A DNA stretch of 33,751 nucleotides from a virus: positions 1 through 33,751 of the IMG/VR virus record IMGVR_UViG_3300042311_001403. One strand, written 5' to 3'. The notes beneath the pieces are model-generated. The model saw nothing but the letters and a program-made list of their open reading frames with translations. It made no database searches and was not told the DNA's origin. The position numbers and the translations under genes are program-made. Below are positions 7,877-15,232 of the stretch, piece after piece; the first letter of the stretch is position 1, and every line of letters starts with the position of its first letter.

Positions 7877-7904
7877 TGTAAAATTCTTTCTAACATTAAT
7901 GTAA

Positions 7905-8327
7905 TTATTCAAGAATAATTAAATCTTTATGTTTACATTCATAGATATTATTATCTTTGTCTCTGATACCATAACCTGAATTATCAAAATAACAAATTAC
8001 TCCATAAATTTCTTCATATCCATGTCGATGACGTTTAGTTTTAACTTTTGTCCCAACTGGATACCTAAAAGGCTTTATTTCTGGTACAGATTTAGGAGCA
8101 TAAACTGATTTTGCTACTACCGCAGAAATACGACAAACTTTATCAGGAAAAACTTTTGATTCTGTATAATCAGTATAAGCTAACTTATGACTAACTAATA
8201 CATAAAAATTTTCAATATCTTCTTGTGTATCCAAACGAAGATATTTAGAATTTTGTAGATTATCTAAAAGAATTTCTTGTTGCGTTGTTAATGGCAACAA
8301 TACTTCTTTCTTATTTTTCTTAGACAT
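7905..8327 (-). CDS. Hypothetical protein with a possible SH3-like C-terminal half, 140 aa
   Basis: Strong promoter and ribosome site (AAGGAG). The N-terminus is basic (MSKKNKKEV), the middle contains a helical stretch, and the last 50 residues (VGTKVKTKRHRHGYEEIYG, then a GYGIRDKDNNIYE strand pair) look like a small barrel of the kind found in phage SH3-like proteins. This fold guess rests only on the Val-Gly-basic pattern. No catalytic motif was seen. Confidence 0.65.
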   Translation of the reverse strand: MSKKNKKEVLLPLTTQQEILLDNLQNSKYLRLDTQEDIENFYVLVSHKLAYTDYTESKVFPDKVCRISAVVAKSVYAPKSVPEIKPFRYPVGTKVKTKRHRHGYEEIYGVICYFDNSGYGIRDKDNNIYECKHKDLIILE

Positions 8328-8353
8328 ATTAAATCTCCTTATATAACAAGCTT

Positions 8354-8382
8354 AATATAGAAAATTTTTTATAATTTGTCAA
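8354..8382 (-). promoter_or_regulatory. Promoter with conserved spacer
   Basis: Minus-strand TTGACA, 17 bases ending in AAAATTTTC, then TATATT, drives the gene at 7905-8327. It overlaps the 5' region of the divergent radical SAM gene, so transcription in one direction may interfere with the other. Confidence 0.75.
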
Positions 8383-8399
8383 GACATTTAAATAATAAC

Positions 8400-9350
8400 A
8401 TGTGGAATAATATTAAATCACTTCATGTTGAAACAAGTAGTTTTTGCAATGCTAGTTGTGTTCAATGTGGAAGAAATCAAAATGGCGGACCAATAAATGA
8501 TAAATTAATTCCAAGTAATTTATCATTTGATATTTTTAAAAAAACTATTAGTCAAATGCAGTTAGAAACAATTACTTTTTGTGGTAATTATGGCGATCCA
8601 ATTGCTAACCCTCATTTAATTGAACAAATAAAAATAACAAGAGAATTATTTCCCAATTGTTGGATTGGTATTCATACCAATGGGTCGATTAGAAATGAAA
8701 ATTGGTGGGAAGATTTGGCACAATCAATTGGAAATCGTGGCGCTGTTATTTTTGGAATTGATGGATTAAAAGATACCTTGCCAATTTACAGAAGAAATTG
8801 CGACTTTGATAAAGTAATAGAAAACGCAAAAACTGTTATAAAAAACAATTGCGAAGCAAGATGGGCGTTTATTGTTTTTAAACATAATCAACATCAAATT
8901 GAATCAGCAAGAAATTTATCCATTGACTTAGGATTTAAAAAATTCGTTGTTAAAAATACTCATAGATTTTCAGAAGATAAATTTCCTATTTTTGATAATG
9001 AAAAAAATACAATTGGCTATTTAGAATTACCAACAATTGAATTACCAAATAATTTTAAAGAACGAGAATTTAGTTGCCAAAGTTTAGAAAAACAAGAATT
9101 ATATCTTGACAGTTGGAATAGAATTTTTCCTTGTTGTTGGATGGGATTAAGTTTAGACAAAAGATTTTCTTTTTCCAATGAAGAATTACAAGAATTAAAT
9201 GTAGAAAATAATTCTATTGAACAAATTGTAAATGGAAATGTTTTTAAAAAAATTCAAGAACAATTTTCAATTAGCAAAATTTGCCAAAAATATTGTGGTA
9301 AAAGAGTTTTTGAACGTCAATTTATAGGTGATAATAATGCAACCAAATAG
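8400..9350 (+). CDS. Radical SAM protein with SPASM-like C-terminal cysteines
   Basis: The CNASCVQC motif (Cys16, Cys20, Cys23) fits the CxxxCxxC iron-sulphur site of radical SAM enzymes, followed by a glycine-rich GNYGDP segment and a GIHTNGS strand. The C-terminal part contains further cysteines (SCQSLE, FPCCWMG, ICQKYC) in a spacing reminiscent of SPASM domains that hold auxiliary clusters in peptide-modifying enzymes. The ATG at 8400 is preferred over a TTG at 8376; neither has a ribosome site. It overlaps the neck-protein gene by 14 bases, so the two are co-expressed. The substrate is unknown; modification of a virion or host peptide is inference. Confidence 0.82.
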   Translation: MWNNIKSLHVETSSFCNASCVQCGRNQNGGPINDKLIPSNLSFDIFKKTISQMQLETITFCGNYGDPIANPHLIEQIKITRELFPNCWIGIHTNGSIRNENWWEDLAQSIGNRGAVIFGIDGLKDTLPIYRRNCDFDKVIENAKTVIKNNCEARWAFIVFKHNQHQIESARNLSIDLGFKKFVVKNTHRFSEDKFPIFDNEKNTIGYLELPTIELPNNFKEREFSCQSLEKQELYLDSWNRIFPCCWMGLSLDKRFSFSNEELQELNVENNSIEQIVNGNVFKKIQEQFSISKICQKYCGKRVFERQFIGDNNATK

Positions 9351-10095
9351 AAATAACTTTAAAAAAGAAATTCAACTTATGTTGGGTTTGGGTATGATTG
9401 ATTTAGAAGCTGATCCTGAACATTTAGAATTAGCAACGGTTGTAACAATTGACAAATATCGTCAAAGAAGTAATAATTCAATGCAAGATGTTTATATTAA
9501 TTTAGAAATACAACGAGAACAATATGATTATCAATTGGATAATTCTATCCAATTAATTCGTCAAGTTTATCGTCGTGGTGCTGGTAGTGCAGGTGGTGCA
9601 AGTGCAACTGATCCATTTAGTTTAGCTTGGACCAATAACATTTATATGACAAGCAATCCTGGCGCAATGGGAACTGGCGGAACTGGTACATTGGCAACTT
9701 ATGATTATGCAATGCAGTATCAAGAATTAGTTGGTAGATTATTTGGGAAAGAAGTTGTTTATCGCTGGGACCATAATACTCATATATTGAGTTTAGACAG
9801 AAAATTTTTAGCAAATGAAAATATTTTAATATGGGCATTTGGTCAAAAACCAGATGAAATTTTATTTCAAGATGTTTATGCTCGTTCTTGGTTGAGAGAT
9901 TATGCGGTTGCTACATTAAAAGTTATAATTGGGGAAGCTAGAAGTAAATTTCAATCTTTAGCTGGTCCACAAGGCGGAATAACATTAAATGGTGATAGTT
10001 TAAAAAGTGAAGGATTTGCCGCACAAGAGCGTTTAGAAGCGCAATTACATGCTATTGTTGATCAAAATGAAGGATATGGATTTGTAATTGGATAG
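9337..10095 (+). CDS. Probable virion neck protein (T4 gp13-like)
   Basis: The start at 9337 (MQPNRNNF) has AGGTGA just upstream. The sequence resembles neck proteins of marine T4-like phages as I recall them: an N-terminal helix (EIQLMLG with DLEADPEHLELA), a segment on Tyr/Arg-rich strands (IQLIRQVYRRG), a Gly/Ala-rich middle, then WLRDYAVATLKVIIGEARSKF and AGPQGGITLNGDSL near the C-terminus. Neck proteins seal the portal after packaging and join the tail. At 252 aa it is shorter than T4 gp13 (309). It is followed by a strong terminator. The structural-protein call is fairly safe; the gp13 assignment needs a profile search. Confidence 0.6.
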   Translation: MQPNRNNFKKEIQLMLGLGMIDLEADPEHLELATVVTIDKYRQRSNNSMQDVYINLEIQREQYDYQLDNSIQLIRQVYRRGAGSAGGASATDPFSLAWTNNIYMTSNPGAMGTGGTGTLATYDYAMQYQELVGRLFGKEVVYRWDHNTHILSLDRKFLANENILIWAFGQKPDEILFQDVYARSWLRDYAVATLKVIIGEARSKFQSLAGPQGGITLNGDSLKSEGFAAQERLEAQLHAIVDQNEGYGFVIG

Positions 10096-10096
10096 A

Positions 10097-10127
10097 AAAA
10101 GGGGAGAATTAATTCTCCCCCTTTTAT
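10097..10127. terminator. Bidirectional terminator between convergent genes
   Basis: A perfect AAAAGGGGGAGAATT-type stem with its complement separates the end of the neck gene from the end of the minus-strand frameshifted gene. Both strands have flanking A/T runs, so it can stop transcription from either side. Confidence 0.8.
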
Positions 10128-10130
10128 TTA

Positions 10131-10314
10131 TTAGAATGATGATATTTCATTATGCAATTCATTAACGTTAAAATTTTCAACTAAACGAACTAAACGTAGC
10201 AAATTGGGATTATCATCGGTTTCCATTTGTTTCCATTTGTTTCCAAATAAGATCGACAATTACGCTTTTACAAGCCACTGCGCCATCAATAAAATCATTA
10301 TTTTGCGTGCTCAT
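10131..10314 (-). pseudogene. Small gene frameshifted by a 10-bp tandem repeat
   Basis: The gene starts MSTQNNDF at 10314 after an AAGGAG ribosome site and a good promoter. Read normally it stops at 10213 (33 aa). The stop falls right after a tandem run of a 10-bp unit (GGAAACAAAT twice, then a GGAAACCGAT variant). If one unit is removed, the frame continues METDDNPNLLRLVRLVENFN and onward to a TAA at 10131, directly before the shared terminator. The clean restored frame and its end position strongly suggest that a unit was gained by slippage. It could be a broken gene or a switchable one. Function unknown. Confidence 0.7.
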
Positions 10315-10362
10315 AATTTTTTCTCCTTTGTTCAATTGAGACTTTCTCGTCTTGATAAATCT

Positions 10363-10391
10363 AATATAGAAATTTTTTTGATTTCTGTCAA
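10363..10391 (-). promoter_or_regulatory. Promoter with conserved spacer
   Basis: Minus-strand TTGACA, 17 bases, TATATT; the spacer ends AAAAATTTC, one base different from the usual AAAATTTTC. It drives the frameshifted small gene and lies only a few bases from the 3' end of paralogue D. Confidence 0.7.
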
Positions 10392-10394
10392 GTA

Positions 10395-10721
10395 TTAATT
10401 TTGCAAAAACCACAAAACTCTTTCAGTTTCATTTAAACCAATTGCATCAAAATAAAGATCGGGATTTGGGTGATCTTTCAACCAATTATGAACCTTTTCA
10501 TAATGTTTATCATTTAACCAAAATTCTTTTTTTCCAGCCGACCACATTCTTGCGGGTCCAGTCAATCGATGTCTTTTACCGTTTTGATACCAACACTTAT
10601 ACCCATATTCTAAATCTTCATAAGCAGGTGTATTTTCATCAGGTGAATAAATTTCTAACCAAGGAATTACACTATTATATTCAGTTATAAATTTCTTCCC
10701 ATCAATATAATAAACATACAT
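10395..10721 (-). CDS. YYIDGKKF / HRLTGPA-type paralogue D (LW-tail class), 108 aa
   Basis: Modules: VYYIDGKKFITEY, PDENTPAYED, KCWYQNGKRHRLTGPAR, EFWLNDKHYE, WLKDHPNPDLYFDAIG and the tail NETERVLWFLQN. The Cys of the Trp/Cys patch is retained but followed by Tyr-Gln-Asn-Gly, close to the MORN-like NG/HRLTGPA pattern seen in other phages. It is the last gene of the 13.7-10.4 kb operon; its ATG overlaps the YqeY stop as TAATG, so translation is coupled. Confidence 0.8.
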   Translation of the reverse strand: MYVYYIDGKKFITEYNSVIPWLEIYSPDENTPAYEDLEYGYKCWYQNGKRHRLTGPARMWSAGKKEFWLNDKHYEKVHNWLKDHPNPDLYFDAIGLNETERVLWFLQN

Positions 10722-11149
10722 TATAATGACTTAATAATTTCATTTGCCGTTTTAGGTTCAAAACTACCAAGATAATCTTTATTCAACATTTTCATAATAA
10801 CCCCAATTGATTTAGGTGATTTTTCTAAATTTTCTTTTTCAATAAAATTAACAATAATTTCACGTAATTGTTCAACAGTTAATTGTTTTGGTAAAAATGT
10901 TTGAAATAATGAAATTTCTTCTTCAATTGATGCTTTCTTATCAACGGAAACTAATTTTAAATTTTCTTCTTGAATTTGGATGGCTTTGCGAATTACGCGA
11001 ACTGCTTCTTCATCAGTGCTTTCTCTTGGTGGAATTGCGTTTTTTCCAATCATATTAATGTCATTTAGTAAAGTCATTAATGTTGCGCCTAAACGATTTT
11101 TTTCTTTGCGTAAAACTAAAGCTTGATTTTTAATTTGTTCAATAATCAT
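10721..11149 (-). CDS. GatB/YqeY-family protein
   Basis: At 142 aa it matches YqeY in length (about 147). Recognisable features are the N-terminal helix pair (LRKEKNRLGATLMTLLNDI), the central segment with RESTDEEAVRVIRKAIQIQEE, EEEISLFQTFLPKQLTVEQL and the final SIGVIMKMLNKDYLG. YqeY shares the C-terminal helical domain of GatB, the tRNA-dependent amidotransferase subunit that handles Gln-tRNA; YqeY's own role is poorly defined. A phage copy next to IF-3 and RNA-repair enzymes fits a theme of translation control. It has an AGGAG ribosome site after the stop of the upstream tagged gene. Confidence 0.82.
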   Translation of the reverse strand: MIIEQIKNQALVLRKEKNRLGATLMTLLNDINMIGKNAIPPRESTDEEAVRVIRKAIQIQEENLKLVSVDKKASIEEEISLFQTFLPKQLTVEQLREIIVNFIEKENLEKSPKSIGVIMKMLNKDYLGSFEPKTANEIIKSL

Positions 11150-11158
11150 TGTTTTCTC

Positions 11159-11485
11159 CTAATTTTGTAATTTATAAATGCAATAATCGGTATTAGTTAA
11201 TTCAATAAATGGTATAAAATAATATTCTTTAATTAAAGAAATTTTTTGAATTTTATTTATATCAAACATTGGAAAATATTTATCCAATATATTTTTAAAT
11301 TCGTCTTCTATTAAAGACCAAGCACAATTAAAATAAACATTATCATAAGAATATTTTAATATATCAGATAAATATTCTTCATTATTAGAAAGAACACCTT
11401 TACCTTTAACAATATATAAAAAATAATAATTTTCATTTTTTAGATATTTTTGTAAATTATTTTCTAATATAAAACGATTTTCCAT
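11159..11485 (-). CDS. Small protein ending in NTDYCIYKLQN, 108 aa
   Basis: The start overlaps the RNase HI gene by 29 bases; no other in-frame start exists near. The N-terminal half (FILENNLQKYLKNENYYFLYIVKG) is rich in Asn, Tyr and Leu; the last strand YYFIPFIEL leads into TNTDYCIYKLQN, almost the same ending as the gene at 1033-1350 (NTDYCLWRLKS). No other motif is seen. Confidence 0.7.
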   Translation of the reverse strand: MENRFILENNLQKYLKNENYYFLYIVKGKGVLSNNEEYLSDILKYSYDNVYFNCAWSLIEDEFKNILDKYFPMFDINKIQKISLIKEYYFIPFIELTNTDYCIYKLQN

Positions 11486-11906
11486 TTTTCACTTTTAAAC
11501 TTTCTTCTTGAACTAAACGATCAATAAAATTATTACCATAATTATCAGCATGACCTTTAACCCAACAAACGTCAACAGAAATATTTTTAATTTTTAATTC
11601 CGTTAATTTACGGTCAGCGATCATCCATAAATCTAAATGCTTAATTGGTCCACCTTTTTTCTTCCAAGTATTATTTTTCCACTTATGTATGTATTCATTA
11701 AAACCTTTTACAACATAACTGCTATCAGAATAAATCGTACTGTTTTCAGTAATTTGATTTATACATTCAACTACAGCCATTAATTCCATACGTCCATTTG
11801 TTGTATAAATTTCATTACCAACTGTTGAATTGGTTAAATCAGTAAAACCCCATGCGCCAACGCCAGGATTGTTTAAACAACTACCATCTGCATAATAAAC
11901 TTTCAT
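11457..11906 (-). CDS. rnhA: Ribonuclease HI
   Basis: Complete RNase HI (149 aa) with all active-site residues: Asp7 in ADGS, Glu41 in MELMA, Asp61 in YSDSSYV, His119 in VKGHAD and Asp129 in NNFIDRLV. It degrades RNA in RNA-DNA hybrids, for example primers on the lagging strand; T4 uses an unrelated RNase H of the FEN family for this, so a bacterial-type enzyme is a noteworthy choice. The start ATG overlaps a 30-codon reading frame upstream. Confidence 0.93.
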   Translation of the reverse strand: MKVYYADGSCLNNPGVGAWGFTDLTNSTVGNEIYTTNGRMELMAVVECINQITENSTIYSDSSYVVKGFNEYIHKWKNNTWKKKGGPIKHLDLWMIADRKLTELKIKNISVDVCWVKGHADNYGNNFIDRLVQEESLKVKNGKSFYIRK

Positions 11907-11995
11907 TTTTTATTCTTTCTGTAATAAATGTAAGAGTTATCAATTAACATTTTAAAATCAAAATTCTTTTTGTACAACTCAAGTAAATTATTCAT
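11903..11995 (-). CDS. Possible 30-aa small protein in the RNase HI operon
   Basis: The frame begins at ATG 11995, overlapping the upstream stop as TAATG, and ends in a TGA that overlaps the RNase HI start as ATGA. That double fit is the main evidence that it is translated. The peptide is MNNLLELYKKNFDFKMLIDN followed by SYIYYRKNKK; basic with no membrane segment. It may serve mainly to couple translation to rnhA. Confidence 0.45.
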   Translation of the reverse strand: MNNLLELYKKNFDFKMLIDNSYIYYRKNKK

Positions 11996-12369
11996 TATTT
12001 CATCAAATCCCAAATGGCTAATTCAGTATCAGTTAAAAATGTATAAAAAACTTTAGGATAACATTTATCAATTTCTTTTCTAAATGTTTTATAATAAATT
12101 TTTTTATTATGCATTTTTAAAAATTGTTGTATAGTTTTACTATTACTAATACTGTCAAATATATCAAATTTTGAACAAGGTTTGCCAAAATTATAAAATT
12201 TATTTTCATCAAAAGTATCAACTAGTTCATGATAACGATAAAATGTTAATGGTTCATTGGTAAATGTATCTTCTAATTGATCAATCAAATCAATAATAAC
12301 TAAATCAGGATTTGATAAATGTTTTTTAAACTTATTATCACTATTAAAAAATTTTTCTAAATTATTCAT
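11995..12369 (-). CDS. Small protein ending in DTELAIWDLMK, 124 aa
   Basis: Unrecognised. The body includes LVIIDLIDQLEDTF and a Tyr/Phe-rich middle; a strand VFYTFLT leads into DTELAIWDLMK, a member of the shared tail family with Met in place of Lys/Gln. The start overlaps the stop of the upstream gene as ATGA. Confidence 0.7.
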   Translation of the reverse strand: MNNLEKFFNSDNKFKKHLSNPDLVIIDLIDQLEDTFTNEPLTFYRYHELVDTFDENKFYNFGKPCSKFDIFDSISNSKTIQQFLKMHNKKIYYKTFRKEIDKCYPKVFYTFLTDTELAIWDLMK

Positions 12370-12665
12370 TTCATTAAACTCAATAAAATTTCATCGGTAT
12401 TTGTTAAAAAACAATAAAATATAAACGGACGGGGCAAATTTTTATATTTAAAAACATAATGTTTAATTTTTAATGCTTTTAAATGTTCCGCAACTAAACC
12501 AAAAATATGATCATTATAATAACCCAACACAGAATAATTACTATTTGTTAATTCATCTAATGAAAACATTTCATATGTATCATCGCCCATATATTCAATA
12601 ATTCTTAAATTTGGATCAGAAAATAAATTATAATCTAATTCTAATAGTTTTTCTTTTATATTCAT
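12366..12665 (-). CDS. Small protein ending in NTDEILLSLMK, 99 aa
   Basis: The tail NTDEILLSLMK follows a strand PFIFYCFL, the same strand-plus-tail arrangement as its downstream neighbour (VFYTFLT then DTELAIWDLMK). The two are probably diverged tandem paralogues, since both have an N-terminal region with a PDLVII or PNLRII strand. ATGA overlaps join it to both neighbours. Confidence 0.7.
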   Translation of the reverse strand: MNIKEKLLELDYNLFSDPNLRIIEYMGDDTYEMFSLDELTNSNYSVLGYYNDHIFGLVAEHLKALKIKHYVFKYKNLPRPFIFYCFLTNTDEILLSLMK

Positions 12666-13402
12666 TGAAAATTTTCCAATATAATTTTATCAAAATCTTT
12701 ATTTTCTTTTGCCATTAATTCTTTAACTTTTAAAATTGCAGTTAAAGCTTCTTGTTGATTGGCATCTTCTCGTATAAAACTTAATAAACGCCTAACTGTT
12801 TCTTTATTCTTATTAACTTCATTGTTTTTAGTTGTTTCTTTAAATTTTTTATTTTTAAAAATTGATAAATCAGTTTCATTTTGAAATTCTTTTGCTAATG
12901 TTTCAAGGTTTAAATGAACACAACCAAAAATTTCAGTTTCTTCAACTTCTCTGAAAAATTCATACCATTTTGGTACTCGTTCTTTAATATAACAAGAAGA
13001 AAAACATTGTTGATAATGTTGTGACAATTCTAATCTTAATTTAAAAACTCCAATAGTTCGATAATTTTCAATAAAATAGTCACAAACTAATACAATAAAT
13101 TCTTTTAATGAATCAGGAATATTTGTTTTATAAATGTTATTAACTAAACTAAAATCAAATTTGTTATTAAAACCTTTATCATGTAAAAGTTTTGTACTAA
13201 TTGTTGGTAAATTATTTGAATACCCACGTTTTTTATATTGTGGATTAACTCTAAAATCATCACTAATTAAACGTTTATTATAAACAAGATAATGAATTAT
13301 ATCAACAAATAATGTTAACATACCTGCGGTTTCAGCACTGCGATTTTTAACCGGAAGCAAAATATTCCAAATATGATAAAAAATTTGATCAGAACTATAC
13401 AT
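12662..13402 (-). CDS. Hypothetical protein, 246 aa
   Basis: Not recognised. Mostly helical in appearance, with a conserved-looking N-terminal region (YHIWNILLPVKNRSAETAG) and a Lys/Glu/Asn-rich linker near residue 190, then a C-terminal helical bundle (RRLLSFIREDANQQEALTAI). It has a good ribosome site (AGGAT). It is the largest gene of its operon; no catalytic or nucleic-acid-binding motif was identified. Confidence 0.7.
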   Translation of the reverse strand: MYSSDQIFYHIWNILLPVKNRSAETAGMLTLFVDIIHYLVYNKRLISDDFRVNPQYKKRGYSNNLPTISTKLLHDKGFNNKFDFSLVNNIYKTNIPDSLKEFIVLVCDYFIENYRTIGVFKLRLELSQHYQQCFSSCYIKERVPKWYEFFREVEETEIFGCVHLNLETLAKEFQNETDLSIFKNKKFKETTKNNEVNKNKETVRRLLSFIREDANQQEALTAILKVKELMAKENKDFDKIILENFQ

Positions 13403-13405
13403 AAT

Positions 13406-13705
13406 TTATCCTAAAATTAATTTTTTAAATTTATCACTTGGATGAACATTATGATCACGAATGTAATGCAAATAACCGCTAGGCCAAACAAAATTTTTAT
13501 ATGAATATTCTTCACTACCATTCATACAATTACAAATACGACAAGTTGACCATCCTTTATAACCAACAGGAGATAATGTATTTTGTAATTTTTCTAATTT
13601 TAAAATAAATTGTTCTTTTTCAGCCCAATCTCCACTATCAACAGGTTTGGGTAAATTAGGTTCGTATTTTGAATACCAAAAACCTTCATTAATAATCTTA
13701 CTCAT
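13406..13705 (-). CDS. Small protein with a probable zinc site, 99 aa
   Basis: Contains GWSTCRICNCMNGSEEY followed by WPSGYLHYIRDHNVHPS. The CxxC pair and the downstream HYIRDH form a plausible zinc site and recall a widespread small bacterial and phage family with an SxCRICGxxNG and WPxGxxHY pattern. The family's function is not known to me. It opens its operon, with AGGAG before the ATG and a promoter just upstream. Confidence 0.7.
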   Translation of the reverse strand: MSKIINEGFWYSKYEPNLPKPVDSGDWAEKEQFILKLEKLQNTLSPVGYKGWSTCRICNCMNGSEEYSYKNFVWPSGYLHYIRDHNVHPSDKFKKLILG

Positions 13706-13727
13706 AAAATTCTCCTATAAAGAATTT

Positions 13728-13756
13728 TACAATATATGAAAAATATTTTTTGTCAA
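13728..13756 (-). promoter_or_regulatory. Probable promoter of the zinc-site / rnhA / yqeY operon
   Basis: Minus-strand TTGACA is followed after 17 bases by ATTGTA, within CATATATTGTA; the exact -10 box is uncertain because TATATT lies only 14 bases away. Position, directly upstream of the operon's first ribosome site, supports promoter function. Confidence 0.5.
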
Positions 13757-14044
13757 TTAAATCTTAGATAATTTTTCTTTAATTAATTTTTTATTTAAAA
13801 TAAATTTTTTACCATTTATTTCTGTTAAATCACCAATCATTCCAGTTTCTTCACAAGTTTTTAAAGATTCCTCAAATAATTGAACGGTTAATTGATCGAT
13901 ATAAGGATCACTTTTGTTCCAATAAACTTTTAATCCACCATCTTGTGAAATTTTTATTATTTTGAAATCATTAACTTCAAAAGAAATTAAACGATTAAAA
14001 TCTTCCCATAATTGTTGCCAACCTTTTTTTATTTGTTCCATCAT
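13757..14044 (-). CDS. Small hypothetical protein with CEETG motif, 95 aa
   Basis: Contains KIIKISQDGGLKVYWN and then LKTCEETGMIGDLTEINGKKF. The arrangement recalls a phage and bacterial family in which a strand with GGLRVYW is followed by a CEITG segment, often a small zinc or structural site; here only one Cys remains, so a metal site looks lost. The start overlaps the upstream stop as ATGA. Confidence 0.65.
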   Translation of the reverse strand: MMEQIKKGWQQLWEDFNRLISFEVNDFKIIKISQDGGLKVYWNKSDPYIDQLTVQLFEESLKTCEETGMIGDLTEINGKKFILNKKLIKEKLSKI

Positions 14045-14337
14045 TTATTTAAATTTTCTCGATCTAATTGATTGATTATTTCTGATAATACAATTTCACA
14101 TAAATCATAATCATAAATCTTATTACCTAAAATTAAATATTGTCCCCAAAAATCACTATTATCATAATAAACAGAAAATAAATCACGCTCAATACAAAGA
14201 ATAAAAAAGGATTGATTATCAATCCATATCAATAAATTATTAATTGTAAAATAACGTGATAGTTTATTTTTTCTTAATTTCTTAACTTGTTTTGGATAAA
14301 CAAATAATCTATAATAAAATTTTCTAAAAATATTCAT
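14041..14337 (-). CDS. Hypothetical protein, 98 aa, paralogue of its upstream neighbour
   Basis: N-terminal YYRLFVYPKQVKKLRKNK resembles YFYKIFHYKKDLRLLKQK of the gene upstream; both then have a pair of hydrophobic strands, an Ile/Tyr-Asp-(Leu/Asn)-Leu turn and a C-terminal helix. They appear to be tandem duplicates that have drifted far. Function unknown. Coupled by ATGA overlaps on both sides. Confidence 0.68.
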   Translation of the reverse strand: MNIFRKFYYRLFVYPKQVKKLRKNKLSRYFTINNLLIWIDNQSFFILCIERDLFSVYYDNSDFWGQYLILGNKIYDYDLCEIVLSEIINQLDRENLNK

Positions 14338-14597
14338 TTTAACTCCAATAACAAATAAGACAAAAATACTCGAAATAAATTAATATCATAAATTCTATCT
14401 ACAACTATAACTGGTATCATATTATTAGGTAAAATATAATATATAGTCATCACTTTAAATTCATAAATTATTCTAATTTCACCATACATTAATTTAAAGG
14501 TTCTGATACGAGAATCTTTTATCTTTTGTTTTAATAATCTTAAATCTTTTTTATAATGAAATATTTTATAAAAATAATTGCTTAAATGTTCATACAT
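14334..14597 (-). CDS. Hypothetical protein, 87 aa, paralogue of the downstream neighbour
   Basis: First gene of a three-gene minus-strand operon (AAGGAG ribosome site). It is basic at the N-terminus and hydrophobic at the C-terminus (LFRVFLSYLLLELK), but not a clear membrane protein. See the downstream paralogue for the shared pattern. The region 14598-14857 between this gene and the next plus-strand gene holds divergent promoters and the first copy of the 80-bp repeat. Confidence 0.68.
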   Translation of the reverse strand: MYEHLSNYFYKIFHYKKDLRLLKQKIKDSRIRTFKLMYGEIRIIYEFKVMTIYYILPNNMIPVIVVDRIYDINLFRVFLSYLLLELK

Positions 14598-14697
14598 AAT
14601 TTACTCCTTAATAATATCCTATAACATAAAATCTCAAAAAGACAAGTGATAAATTTAAACCTTAATACGCGTAATAGATACCTATAAATTCTCTTTT

Positions 14698-14777
14698 CTA
14701 ATAAATTTGTTATTCACGAAGAGCCGCAGAAAACAAGGAAATATTGAGAGAGTTCCCTCAACTGCAACTTAACAAAA
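14698..14777 (+). repeat. 80-bp intergenic repeat, copy 1
   Basis: Aligns without gaps to 19178-19257 and 26487-26566. Invariant blocks are GAGCCGCAGAAAAC, AGAGAGTTC and CAACTGCAACTTAACAAAA. Between the last two blocks lie three bases that differ in every copy (CCT here, at 14756-14758), inside a possible AGTT/AACT hairpin. Copy 1 continues for another 50 bases, in register with copy 2, into the promoter at 14797. Confidence 0.9.
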
Positions 14778-14796
14778 ATTAAATTTGAAAAAGTGA

Positions 14797-14825
14797 TTGA
14801 CAAGGACAAGAAAATTTTCTATATT
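14797..14825 (+). promoter_or_regulatory. Promoter with conserved spacer, attached to repeat copy 1
   Basis: TTGACA, 17 bases ending AGAAAATTTTC, then TATATTGGG. It stands 99 bases from the start of the 80-bp repeat, the same distance as at 19.28 kb. It drives the gene at 14858. Confidence 0.85.
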
Positions 14826-14857
14826 GGGTAAATCAGATAAACACAAGGAGATTTAAT

Positions 14858-15172
14858 ATGTTCACATCTAAAGAAGAAACCATTAAAATTATTGAAGAAG
14901 AGAAAAATAAGAATCAAATTCAAAATTCAAATCATGCTAACCGTATTTTAAATAACATTCAAAAAGAATTGGTTTCCGCGTTAAAAAATAAATCAGAATT
15001 TATTAATATTGGGCAAAACGATTTGATTTTAAAAGGTCATGTTTCAATTAATACAGACATGCTTGATATTGTGGTCGAACGACTTAATCAGGCTGGATAT
15101 AAGGCTTCATTAAATTGGATCGATTATGAATATGAAGGATCAAGGCAAATTAATTTACATATTAAATTATAA
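14858..15172 (+). CDS. Hypothetical protein, 104 aa
   Basis: Strong ribosome site (AAGGAG) and promoter. N-terminal half is a Lys/Glu/Asn-rich helix; the C-terminal half (VVERLNQAGYKASLNWIDYE) looks like a small alpha-beta domain in which a helix is followed by a strand, as in proteins that present an amphipathic edge strand. I cannot name a family. Being the first gene after a strong promoter, it may be an early host-takeover protein; that is inference. Confidence 0.72.
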   Translation: MFTSKEETIKIIEEEKNKNQIQNSNHANRILNNIQKELVSALKNKSEFINIGQNDLILKGHVSINTDMLDIVVERLNQAGYKASLNWIDYEYEGSRQINLHIKL

Positions 15173-15232
15173 TCGTCTTGACTATTAATATCTGTGTGTT
15201 ATTTTTAATTTTCAACACAAGGAGAAATAATA

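Noticed and set aside
14698-14777. Self-cleaving ribozyme in the 80-bp repeat
   Set aside because: I could not place the conserved cores of hammerhead, twister or pistol types; only weak short stems were found.
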